DNA from: Pseudomonadota bacterium
GTDB taxonomy: Bacteria > Pseudomonadota > Alphaproteobacteria > Rhizobiales > Beijerinckiaceae
NCBI GenBank assembly: GCA_023422485.1
Contig: JAGTAM010000245.1
Location: forward strand, 1-6,855
Direction of reading: 5' to 3'
Length of the DNA: 6,855 nt
Below, in pieces: positions 1-6,855 of the stretch. The number at the start of each line of letters is the position of its first letter. The first letter of the stretch is position 1. The notes below the pieces were generated by a model, which saw nothing but the letters and a program-made list of their open reading frames with translations, ran no database searches and was not told the origin of the DNA. The position numbers were made by a program, and so were the translations under genes.

Positions 1-137
1 GGCCTCTACAGGCTCTCACCGCGGCCATCGAAGGGCGGCGCCTCCTTTCCGGCCTGCCCGGCCGCCCATGAGGCGAAGCCGACGAACCGCAGGCCGATGC
101 GCTTCCACCCACCGCCTGGTTTGGCGCGGACGGCCAC
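1..137. other. Unassigned region beyond the AAA+ remnant
   Basis: No convincing gene is seen here. One minus-strand frame stays open down to a TAG at 6-8 and continues from the last weak AAA+-like match, so this may be the C-terminal tail of the same pseudogene or unrelated spacer. I see no rplN start, no clear ribosome binding site followed by a plausible protein, no tRNA and no obvious terminator. The next gene on the minus strand would lie outside the window. Confidence 0.4.
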
Positions 138-553
138 GGCCGCCGCCGTGATCCGATTGTCGAGCCCGCGGCGGTGGCGGGCTAGGCGAGACACTGGACC
201 ATATATCCTTGATGTACGCCGCGCTGGCGGCCCTCGGATCGCGCGACGAGGGCCTGCAACCGCCCCTCCTAGGAGGCGAGAACCTGGCCCCAGAGGATGA
301 CGAGCCGGCAGTGGCAGGGTGCGTCCGGATTTCCGATCACGATCGCCTTGTCCACACGCCCCGGACGTGAAGCCGGCGCTCCCTCATCTTTCTGCGGATG
401 GCTGGTGATGAGGATGAACTGCCCGTCGGCGTCGTCGCGCAGCCCATCCATCTAAGTGAGCCGACGGTCCAGATAATTCTCGGTCTCGGGGCCGTTCATG
501 CGCTCTCGCGAGCAGCCGACCAGTTCGAACTCCTCCAGCACGACGATGCTGAG
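138..553 (-). pseudogene. Decayed, 5'-truncated AAA+ ATPase fragment
   Basis: This is a remnant of a classical-clade AAA+ ATPase, a family that couples ATP hydrolysis to remodelling of proteins or complexes. On the minus strand, 553-455 reads a Walker B strand (VVLEEFELVG, acidic pair at 535-530) followed by SRERMNGPETEN and LDRRLT. An in-frame TAG (454-452) follows, then MDGLRDDAD, a sensor-1-like strand (FILITSHP, about 418-398) and the second region of homology SRPGRVD (370-350). A second in-frame TAG lies at 271-269. The C-terminal helical region reads ALVARSEG, then continues one frame over as ASAAYIKDIW (228-199), as in the family's TEG-S-AAFIKEL motif. A weaker match, DNRITAAA (161-138), is in the third frame. 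No Walker A P-loop is found upstream, so about half of the ATPase domain is missing. With stops, frameshifts and truncation it should be non-functional. The family is clear; the specific member is not. The outer limits are approximate. Confidence 0.85.
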
Positions 554-621
554 CTGAGGGGGTGCGGGCGAAGCGGCATGTCGCGATCGAGACTTGCACC
601 CTCGGCCGCAGTGCAGGGTGC

Positions 622-643
622 TTCGATTCACTTGTGGATCGAA
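622..643. repeat. 22-nt near-perfect palindrome
   Basis: The sequence TTCGATTCAC-TT-GTGGATCGAA is self-complementary over ten base pairs with a single mismatch at the seventh position (T opposite G). It lies in the spacer between the rpsQ terminator and the AAA+ remnant. There is no T-tract on either side, so it does not look like a terminator. It could be a relic of an operator or recombination site, or a chance palindrome. No function can be assigned. Confidence 0.5.
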
Positions 644-705
644 CCGCAAATCGTCGGTCCGCTAGAACGATGGCGGAACGACGGGCGCTCAGCGGTGTCG
701 GCACT

Positions 706-742
706 CAAACGAAAACGGGCGCGGAGCTCTCGCTCCACGCCC
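706..742 (-). terminator. Intrinsic terminator after rpsQ
   Basis: Read on the minus strand, GGGCGTGGAGC, a GAGA tetraloop (GNRA type) and GCTCCGCGCCC form an 11-bp stem with one G·U wobble (742-717), followed by the T-rich stretch GTTTTCGTTTG (716-706). The stem starts 27 nt after the rpsQ stop codon. This is a textbook rho-independent terminator in the orientation of the operon. It should end transcription of the S10 genes before the spc genes that usually follow. The opposite strand has no T-tract after the stem, so it is one-directional. Confidence 0.88.
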
Positions 743-769
743 GCCGTACGATTCGTGCTCTGAGTAGCC

Positions 770-1036
770 TCAGGCCGCCGTGCCGGCTGCCTCGGCCGCC
801 GCCGCCTGATCCTCGACCAGCTTCCAGGTCTTGGTCTTGGAATAGGGACGGGACTCCTCGATGAACACCGTCTGGCCGATCTTGGCCGTGTTGGCCTCGT
901 CGTGCGCATGGTAGTTCTTCGAGCGGCGGACCGTCTTCTTCATCACCGGGTGGGTGAAGCGACGCTCCACCTTCACGACGATGGTCTTATCGGTCTTGTC
1001 GCTGACGACGACGCCTTGAAGGACGCGCTTGGGCAT
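770..1036 (-). CDS. rpsQ: 30S ribosomal protein S17
   Basis: S17 is a primary 16S rRNA-binding protein of the small subunit, with an OB-fold that binds the 5' domain and helps early 30S assembly. The 88-residue product begins MPKRVLQGVVVSDKTDKTIV and contains the conserved YSKTKTW near the C-terminus of the fold. The last 13 or so residues are an Ala/Glu-rich tail, a common variable extension. The start is supported by AGGAGA a few bases upstream of the ATG. It follows rpmC after 11 bases. It is the last intact gene of the unit here, because a strong terminator follows 27 nt after its stop. Confidence 0.97.
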   Translation of the reverse strand: MPKRVLQGVVVSDKTDKTIVVKVERRFTHPVMKKTVRRSKNYHAHDEANTAKIGQTVFIEESRPYSKTKTWKLVEDQAAAAEAAGTAA

Positions 1037-1047
1037 GTGGAATCTCC

Positions 1048-1263
1048 TCAGGCCTTGGCCGCGTCCAGCGTCTTCTGACGCTGCAGCGTGCGGACACGGG
1101 CGATGTCGCGACGGACCTCACGGACCCGGGCGACGTTCTCGAGCTGGCCCGTCGCGCCTTGGAAGCGCAGGTTGAACTGCTCCTTCTTCAGGCTGATGAG
1201 CTCGTCGGAAAGCTGATCCGCCGACAGAGCGCGCAGATCAGACAGTCTCTGGTCGGACTTCAT
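1048..1263 (-). CDS. rpmC: 50S ribosomal protein L29
   Basis: L29 is a small two-helix large-subunit protein that binds 23S rRNA near the tunnel exit, next to L23, and forms part of the docking area for trigger factor and SRP. The 71-residue product shows the family signature LKKEQFNLRFQ-ATGQLEN followed by a basic helix (RVREVRRDIARVRT), with a short Ala/Lys tail. Length is normal. AGGAAGAG precedes the ATG. It lies between rplP (12 bases upstream) and rpsQ (11 bases downstream), the standard position. Confidence 0.97.
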   Translation of the reverse strand: MKSDQRLSDLRALSADQLSDELISLKKEQFNLRFQGATGQLENVARVREVRRDIARVRTLQRQKTLDAAKA

Positions 1264-1275
1264 GATCTCTTCCTA

Positions 1276-1689
1276 TCAATCAGCGATGCGCTGGATGACG
1301 CGGGTGCGCACCGGCAGCTTCGCGGCACCGAGGCGCAGGGCCTCGCGGGCGATGTCCTCGGCAACGCCATCGACCTCGAACATGATGCGGCCGGGGTGAA
1401 CGCGGGCCGCCCAGTATTCGGGGGCACCCTTACCGGAGCCCATGCGGACCTCGGTGGGCTTGGCGGTGACGGGCAGATCCGGGAACACCCGGATCCACAC
1501 CCGGCCCTGACGCTTCATCTCGCGGGTGATCGCGCGGCGGGCCGCCTCGATCTGGCGCGCGGTGATGCGCTCGGGCTCCAGGCACTTGAGGCCGAACTGG
1601 CCGAAGTTCAGCTCAAAGCCGCCCTTGGCCGCGCCATGGATGCGTCCCTTGAACTGCTTACGGAACTTGGTCTTCTTGGGTTGCAGCAT
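1276..1689 (-). CDS. rplP: 50S ribosomal protein L16
   Basis: L16 is a late-assembling large-subunit protein that contacts the A-site tRNA region and helps shape the peptidyl-transferase surroundings. The 137-residue product starts MLQPKKTKFRKQFKGR and carries the conserved GFELNFGQFGLK and the VRMGSGKGAPEYW block. Arg82 of that block aligns with the arginine that is hydroxylated in E. coli L16. Length matches the family. The start is supported by GAGAGG upstream of the ATG. It is separated by 34 bases from rpsC and 12 from rpmC. Confidence 0.98.
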   Translation of the reverse strand: MLQPKKTKFRKQFKGRIHGAAKGGFELNFGQFGLKCLEPERITARQIEAARRAITREMKRQGRVWIRVFPDLPVTAKPTEVRMGSGKGAPEYWAARVHPGRIMFEVDGVAEDIAREALRLGAAKLPVRTRVIQRIAD

Positions 1690-1723
1690 GGCAGCCTCTC
1701 ATCATTCTCCAGATGGCTCGCGA

Positions 1724-2470
1724 TTACGCGTTGGCGTGATCGCGGCGGCCACGGCCACCACGGTCGTCGCCGTCCCGCTCGCGGCGCCCGCCGGAACGGC
1801 CGCCCTCTTCCTGCGCCTTCTTATCCTGAGCCATGGGATCGTGCTCGAGGATCTCGCCCTTGAACACCCACACCTTGATGCCGCAGGTGCCGTAGGTGGT
1901 GAAGGCGGTGGCGGTGCCGTAATCCACATCCGCGCGCAGGGTATGCAGCGGAACGCGGCCCTCACGGTACCACTCGGTGCGCGCGATCTCGGCGCCGCCC
2001 AGACGGCCGGCGCAGTTGATGCGGATGCCCTCGGCGCCCAGGCGCATGGCCGACTGCACGGCGCGCTTCATGGCGCGACGGAAGGCGACACGGCGCTCGA
2101 GCTGCTGCGCGATGGACTCGGCGACCAGCGTCGCGTCGACCTCGGGCTTGCGCACCTCGACGATGTTGATCGTCACATCGGCCTTGGTCATCGTGCCGAC
2201 GAGCTTGCGCAGCTTCTCGATGTCCGCGCCCTTCTTGCCGATCACCACGCCCGGACGGCCCGAGTGGATGGTGACGCGGCACTCCCGGTGCGGGCGCTCG
2301 ATGACGATCTTCGAGACGGCGGCCTGCTTGAGCTGCTTCATGAGGGCGGCGCGGATGGCCACGTCCTCATGCATCAGCTTGGCGTACTCGCCCTTCTCGG
2401 CGAACCAGCGCGAATCCCAGGTCCGGTTGATGCCGAGACGCAGGCCGATCGGATTGATCTTCTGACCCAT
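1724..2470 (-). CDS. rpsC: 30S ribosomal protein S3
   Basis: S3 lies on the head of the 30S subunit at the mRNA entry channel, where it helps bind and unwind mRNA. The 248-residue product begins MGQKINPIGLRLGINRTWDS and has a KH type II domain with its GKKG loop at residues 78-81, followed by the S3 C-terminal domain ending near KGEILEHD. The final 30 or so residues form a charged Gly/Arg/Asp-rich tail (GGRSGGRRERDGDDRGGRGR) that makes it somewhat longer than E. coli S3. GGAGT precedes the ATG, ten bases after the rplV stop. Tails like this are common in alphaproteobacteria and are presumably disordered. Confidence 0.98.
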   Translation of the reverse strand: MGQKINPIGLRLGINRTWDSRWFAEKGEYAKLMHEDVAIRAALMKQLKQAAVSKIVIERPHRECRVTIHSGRPGVVIGKKGADIEKLRKLVGTMTKADVTINIVEVRKPEVDATLVAESIAQQLERRVAFRRAMKRAVQSAMRLGAEGIRINCAGRLGGAEIARTEWYREGRVPLHTLRADVDYGTATAFTTYGTCGIKVWVFKGEILEHDPMAQDKKAQEEGGRSGGRRERDGDDRGGRGRRDHANA

Positions 2471-2480
2471 GGTGGACTCC

Positions 2481-2864
2481 TCAGGCCGCTTCAGCGCGCA
2501 CTTCGCGAACCACGATGGTGAGGTTCGAGAAGGGCTTCAGGATGCGCGCGCCGCGACCGCGGGCACGGGCGTGGAAGCGCTTGAGCACCAGCGCCTTGCC
2601 GACGAAGGCCTGGGAGACGACGAGATCGTCCACGTCGAGGTCGTGGTTGTTCTCGGCGTTGGCGATCGCGCTCTCGAGGCACTTCTTCACATCGCGGGCG
2701 ATGCGCTTGCGGGAGAATTCGAGGTCGGCGAGCGCCGACTCGACCTTCTTGCCGCGGATCAGCGCCGCCACGAGATTGAGCTTCTGGGGCGACACGCGGA
2801 GCATCCGCGCGACGGCCTTCGCCTCGTTCTCGGGGAGCGCGCGGGGGGTGGCAGGCTTGCCCAT
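2481..2864 (-). CDS. rplV: 50S ribosomal protein L22
   Basis: L22 binds all domains of 23S rRNA and sends a long beta-hairpin into the peptide exit tunnel. The 127-residue product reads MGKPATPRALPENEAKAVAR at its start, with the conserved RVSPQKLNLVAALIRGKKV and a tunnel hairpin at about residues 84-113 rich in Arg and Lys (KRFHARARGRGAR). No macrolide-resistance-type duplication or deletion in the hairpin is evident. The frame stays open further upstream, but that stretch runs through rpsS and is rejected. The ATG at 2864-2862 lies one base after the rpsS stop, implying translational coupling. Confidence 0.97.
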   Translation of the reverse strand: MGKPATPRALPENEAKAVARMLRVSPQKLNLVAALIRGKKVESALADLEFSRKRIARDVKKCLESAIANAENNHDLDVDDLVVSQAFVGKALVLKRFHARARGRGARILKPFSNLTIVVREVRAEAA

Positions 2865-2865
2865 C

Positions 2866-3144
2866 TCAGCGCCTCTTCGCCTTCTTGTCGGCCGCGTGAC
2901 CGGGGAAGGTGCGGGTCGGCGAGAACTCGCCGAACTTGTGACCGACCATCTCCTCGGTGACGTAGACCGGGATATGCTTGTGTCCGTTGTGCACACCGAA
3001 GGTGATGCCGACGAACTGCGGGAGAATCGTGGAGCGGCGGCTCCAGATCTTGACGACCTCGTTGCGGCTGCCGCCGCGGGCGGCGTCGGCCTTCTTGAGG
3101 AGGTAGCCGTCGACGAACGGCCCTTTCCAGAGGGAACGTGCCAT
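2866..3144 (-). CDS. rpsS: 30S ribosomal protein S19
   Basis: S19 is a 16S rRNA-binding protein of the 30S head that pairs with S13 and takes part in bridge contacts to the large subunit. The 92-residue product starts MARSLWKGPFVDGYLLKK and carries the signature stretch from IWSRRSTILPQFVG to VHNGHKHIPVYV and then EEMVGHKFGEFSPTRTF, with a basic C-terminus. Length is standard. The ATG lies five bases after the rplB stop, and the stop is one base before the rplV start, so these genes are tightly coupled. Confidence 0.98.
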   Translation of the reverse strand: MARSLWKGPFVDGYLLKKADAARGGSRNEVVKIWSRRSTILPQFVGITFGVHNGHKHIPVYVTEEMVGHKFGEFSPTRTFPGHAADKKAKRR

Positions 3145-3149
3145 GGCTG

Positions 3150-3986
3150 TTACTTCTTGCGGTTATGGCGGCTGGACAGGATGAAGGTGTCGGTCCGCTT
3201 GTTGGACCGGGTCTTCTTCCCCTTGGTGGGCACGCCCCAGGGCGTGACCGGGTTCCGGCCGCCCGAGGTGCGACCCTCGCCACCGCCGTGCGGGTGATCG
3301 ACCGGGTTCATGGCGACACCGCGGTTGTGCGGGCGCTTGCCGAGCCAGCGGTTGCGGCCGGCCTTACCCAGCGAGATGTTCATGTGGTCCGGGTTCGACA
3401 CCGCACCCACGGTCGCGAAGCACTGACCGTGCACGAGGCGCTGCTCGCCCGAGTTCAGGCGCAGCGTCACGTAGCCCTGGTCGCGTCCGACGATCTGAGC
3501 GTAGTTGCCGGCGGAGCGGGCGATCGCGCCGCCCTTGCCGATCTTCAGCTCGACGTTGTGGACGATGGTGCCCACCGGCATCGAGCCGATCGGACCGGCA
3601 TTGCCCGGCTTCACGTCGACGCTCTCACCCGCGACCACCTTGTCGCCCGGCTGCAGGCGCTGGGGGGCGAGGATGTAGCTCTGCTTCCCGTCGGGGAAGG
3701 TGATGAGCGCAATGAAGGCGGTGCGGTTGGGATCGTACTCGATCCGCTCCACCGTCGCGGGAACGTTGAGGTTCTCGCGACGCTTGAAGTCGACGTTGCG
3801 CAGGACCCGCTTGTGGCCACCGCCGCGGAAGCGAACGGTGATGCGGCCCAGGTTGTTGCGGCCGCCCGAGGAGCTCTTGCCCTCGGTCAGCGCCTTCACC
3901 GGCTTGCCCTTGTAGAGCTCACGGCGGTCGACGAGCACGAGCTGGCGCAGGCTCGGCGTGACCGGTTTGAATGTCTTCAAGGCCAT
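3150..3986 (-). CDS. rplB: 50S ribosomal protein L2
   Basis: L2 is one of the most conserved large-subunit proteins; it supports subunit association and the peptidyl-transferase centre. The 278-residue product contains the RNA-binding OB-fold region, the SH3-like region, and the highly conserved VDHPHGGGEGR at residues 229-239, which holds the histidine implicated in peptidyl transfer. It ends in the usual basic tail (GKKTRSNKRTDTFILSSRHN). AGGA lies upstream of the ATG. The gap to rplW is 25 bases and to rpsS is five. Nothing is missing. Confidence 0.98.
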   Translation of the reverse strand: MALKTFKPVTPSLRQLVLVDRRELYKGKPVKALTEGKSSSGGRNNLGRITVRFRGGGHKRVLRNVDFKRRENLNVPATVERIEYDPNRTAFIALITFPDGKQSYILAPQRLQPGDKVVAGESVDVKPGNAGPIGSMPVGTIVHNVELKIGKGGAIARSAGNYAQIVGRDQGYVTLRLNSGEQRLVHGQCFATVGAVSNPDHMNISLGKAGRNRWLGKRPHNRGVAMNPVDHPHGGGEGRTSGGRNPVTPWGVPTKGKKTRSNKRTDTFILSSRHNRKK

Positions 3987-4011
3987 CGGCTTGATCCTAA
4001 CGCTTCAAGTC

Positions 4012-4304
4012 TCAGAGGCCGGTCGTGACGTCGATCGAATCACCCTCGGCGAGGGTGACGATCGCCTTCTTCACGTCCGAACGCTGCCCGCGCTGCCCGC
4101 GGAAGAACTTCTTCTTGCCCTTGGTCGTGAGCGTGTTCACGCCCGTGACCTTGACGTCGAACAGCTTCTCGACCGCTTCCTTGATCTGCGGCTTGGTGGC
4201 CTTCGGGGCAACCCGGAAGACAACCTTGTTCTGCTCGGTGAGGTTGGTCGCCTTCTCCGTGATGACGGGGGAGACGATCACATCGTAGTGGCGCGGATCA
4301 GCAC

Positions 4305-4308
<4 letters not shown>
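4012..4308 (-). CDS. rplW: 50S ribosomal protein L23
   Basis: L23 binds 23S rRNA domain III at the tunnel exit, where it is the main docking point for trigger factor and SRP. The 98-residue product shows HYDVIVSPVITEKATNL near the N-terminus, the VAPKATKPQIKEAVEKLFDV core and the basic loop TKGKKKFFRGQRGQRSDVKK. The ATG overlaps the rplD stop codon by four bases (ATGA), a clear sign of coupled translation. Length fits the family. Confidence 0.98.
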
Positions 4309-4924
<616 letters not shown>

Positions 4925-4925
<1 letters not shown>

Positions 4926-5650
4926 CACGCGTTCTCCTCGGACGCCGGAGCCTCGGCAGCGCCGTTGGCCGAACCGTTCTCACGGAACTTGCCCGGCAGC
5001 GGCACGTCGGCGGGCAGCTTGCGCTTCACCGAGTCGCGAACCTGGATCCAGCCGCCGGCGACGCCGGGAACGGCGCCCTCTACGAGGATCAGGCCGCGCT
5101 CCGGATCGGTGCGGACGACCTTGAGGTTCTGCGTGGTGACGCGCTCGACACCCAGATGTCCCGGCATCTTCTTGTTCTTGAAGGTCTTGCCCGGATCCTG
5201 GCGGCCACCGGTCGAACCGATCGAGCGGTGGGAGATCGACACGCCGTGGGTGGCGCGCAGACCGCCGAAGTTCCAGCGCTTCATACCGCCGGCGAAGCCC
5301 TTACCCGTGGTGGTGCCCGTCACGTCGACGAACTGGCCCGGGATGAAGTGGTCCGCGGTGATCTCGGCACCGACCGGGATCAGCGCGTCCTCGGACACGC
5401 GGAACTCGGCGAGCTTCTTCTTGGGCTCGACCTTGGCGACCGCGAAGCGACCGCGCTCGGCCGCCGACACGTTCTTCACCTTGGCCTTGCCGACGCCGAC
5501 CTGGAGGGCGACGTAGCCGTCCTTCTCGGTCGTGCGGTGTGCCACAACCTGGCACTGATCGATTTGAAGCACGGTGACGGGCACATGCTCGCCTGCGTCC
5601 GTGAAGACGCGGGTCATGCCGACCTTCCGTGCGATGACGCCTGAGCGCAT
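4925..5650 (-). CDS. rplC: 50S ribosomal protein L3
   Basis: L3 is an early 23S rRNA-binding protein that extends a loop close to the peptidyl-transferase centre. The 241-residue product starts MRSGVIARKVGMTRVFTDAG and has the conserved GTTTGKGFAGGMKRWNFGG and SHRSIGSTGGRQDPGKTF. The glutamine at about residue 151 corresponds to the site methylated by PrmB in other bacteria. A C-terminal tail of about 25 residues rich in Ala, Glu and Asn makes it longer than E. coli L3, as is usual in alphaproteobacteria. GGGAGAG precedes the ATG. The gap to rpsJ is 50 bases and holds an inverted repeat. Confidence 0.98.
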
Positions 5651-5678
5651 AGGTCTCTCCCTCGCGCGATGAAACGGT

Positions 5679-5709
5679 AAGCTCTAAATCCAGCGCGGAC
5701 TTAGAGCTT
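5679..5709 (-). repeat. 9-bp inverted repeat spanning the rpsJ stop
   Basis: AAGCTCTAA (5709-5701 on the minus strand) and TTAGAGCTT (5687-5679) are perfectly complementary with a 13-nt loop. The left arm contains the rpsJ stop codon and its last codons. A transcript could fold this just before the rplC ribosome binding site. The stem is AT-rich and no T-tract follows, so a true terminator is unlikely. An mRNA processing or translational spacing role is possible but not shown. Confidence 0.5.
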
Positions 5710-6009
5710 GATCTCCACGTCCACGCCAGCGGCGAGGTCGAGCTTCATCAGCGCGTCCACGGTCTGCGGCGTCGGGTCGACGATATCGAGCACCCGCTTG
5801 TGCGTGCGCATCTCGAATTGTTCGCGCGACTTCTTGTCGATGTGCGGCGAGCGGTTCACCGTGAACTTCTCGATATGCGTCGGCAGCGGGATCGGGCCCC
5901 GGATCTGCGCGCCGGTGCGGCGCGCGGTCGAGACGATCTCCTTGGTGGACGCATCGAGGATGCGGTGATCGAACGCCTTGAGGCGAATGCGGATGTTCTG
6001 ACCGTTCAT
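5701..6009 (-). CDS. rpsJ: 30S ribosomal protein S10 (NusE)
   Basis: S10 belongs to the 30S head. As NusE it also joins NusB in antitermination complexes on rRNA operons and binds NusG to couple transcription and translation. The 102-residue product starts [19 protein letters not shown] and contains the conserved [20 protein letters not shown] loop and [20 protein letters not shown]. Length is standard. GAGG lies seven bases upstream of the ATG. It is the first gene of the S10 group, 87 bases after the tuf stop codon. Confidence 0.98.
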
Positions 6010-6036
6010 GACCTGACCTCGGCGGAAACGTTGGAA

Positions 6037-6058
6037 GGGCGGGCGCGAGGGCCCGCCC
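6037..6058 (-). other. GC-rich hairpin between tuf and rpsJ
   Basis: GGGCGGGC and GCCCGCCC form a perfect 8-bp all-GC stem around a six-base loop, in the 87-base gap between the tuf stop and the rpsJ start. On the minus strand only two T residues follow directly (TTCCAACGTTT), so it is a weak terminator at best. It may attenuate read-through from tuf, mark an mRNA processing site, or set apart tuf and S10 expression. I see no convincing -35/-10 promoter pair in the gap. Confidence 0.6.
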
Positions 6059-6096
6059 CTCTTACGTCCCCTGTCGATTATGCCTTGTGGGGGCGG

Positions 6097-6855
<759 letters not shown>

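Noticed and set aside
265..276. Perfect 12-bp palindrome CCTCCTAGGAGG
   Set aside because: It lies within the pseudogene over the second TAG. A GC-rich 12-mer palindrome is plausible by chance, and nothing around it suggests an operator or ribosome binding site in use.
554..600. Possible extra AAA+ similarity (RFARTPSAQ in another frame) upstream of Walker B
   Set aside because: It loosely resembles the helix before Walker B, but would need a further frameshift and is too short to support.
452..649. Small minus-strand protein containing the Walker B stretch as an independent gene
   Set aside because: Only its C-terminal half resembles AAA+ proteins. The first 30 or so residues match nothing recognisable, and the similarity continues past the stop codon, which is the pattern of a broken gene.
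398..763. Plus-strand open frame across the pseudogene and terminator
   Set aside because: It overlaps the rpsQ terminator stem and the antisense of the AAA+ motifs, has no clear ribosome binding site, and its product has no recognisable domain.
1526..2521. Long plus-strand open frame opposite rpsC and rplP
   Set aside because: It is antisense to two well-recognised ribosomal protein genes, and its low-complexity translation resembles no family. High GC content keeps such frames open. The same holds for long plus-strand frames at 1159-1863, 2515-3297, 3138-4028 and 4527-5516.
2865..2996. Possible N-terminal extension of L22
   Set aside because: The frame is open upstream but runs through rpsS in another frame. 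L22 proteins start at about the chosen ATG, which lies one base after the rpsS stop.

Overview
This window is a ribosomal-protein operon from a GC-rich bacterium. Every intact gene lies on the minus strand, so transcription runs from high to low coordinates. The order is the classic str/S10 layout: the 3' part of tuf (EF-Tu), then rpsJ, rplC, rplD, rplW, rplB, rpsS, rplV, rpsC, rplP, rpmC and rpsQ. Protein-level features suggest an alphaproteobacterium of the Hyphomicrobiales, probably a Methylobacterium/Methylorubrum-like organism. These features are the L4 N-terminus, the EF-Tu Thr-run, the Arg/Gly-rich S3 tail and the Ala-rich S17 tail. The assignment rests on remembered family resemblance, not on a search.

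The operon (770 to 6855) is compact. Genes are separated by 1 to 50 bases, and rplC/rplD and rplD/rplW overlap by 1 and 4 bases. The exception is an 87-base gap between tuf and rpsJ, which holds a GC-rich hairpin. A 9-bp inverted repeat spans the rpsJ stop codon ahead of rplC. All eleven ribosomal proteins look full length and ordinary. Together they supply early assembly and tunnel proteins of the large subunit (L2, L3, L4, L22, L23, L29, L16) and small-subunit proteins (S10, S19, S3, S17), next to the elongation factor that delivers aminoacyl-tRNA.

The unusual part is positions 1 to 769. In most bacteria rpsQ is followed directly by rplN and the spc genes. Here rpsQ is followed after 27 bases by a strong intrinsic terminator (706 to 742). 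Beyond it, on the same strand, lies a decayed fragment of an AAA+ ATPase (about 138 to 553). Walker B, sensor 1 and the second region of homology are readable, but the reading frame is broken by at least two in-frame TAG stops and one or two frameshifts, and the Walker A half is missing. A 22-nt near-perfect palindrome sits between terminator and fragment. No rplN is visible within the window. I found no convincing novel system; the pseudogene interrupting the S10/spc junction is the most interesting observation.
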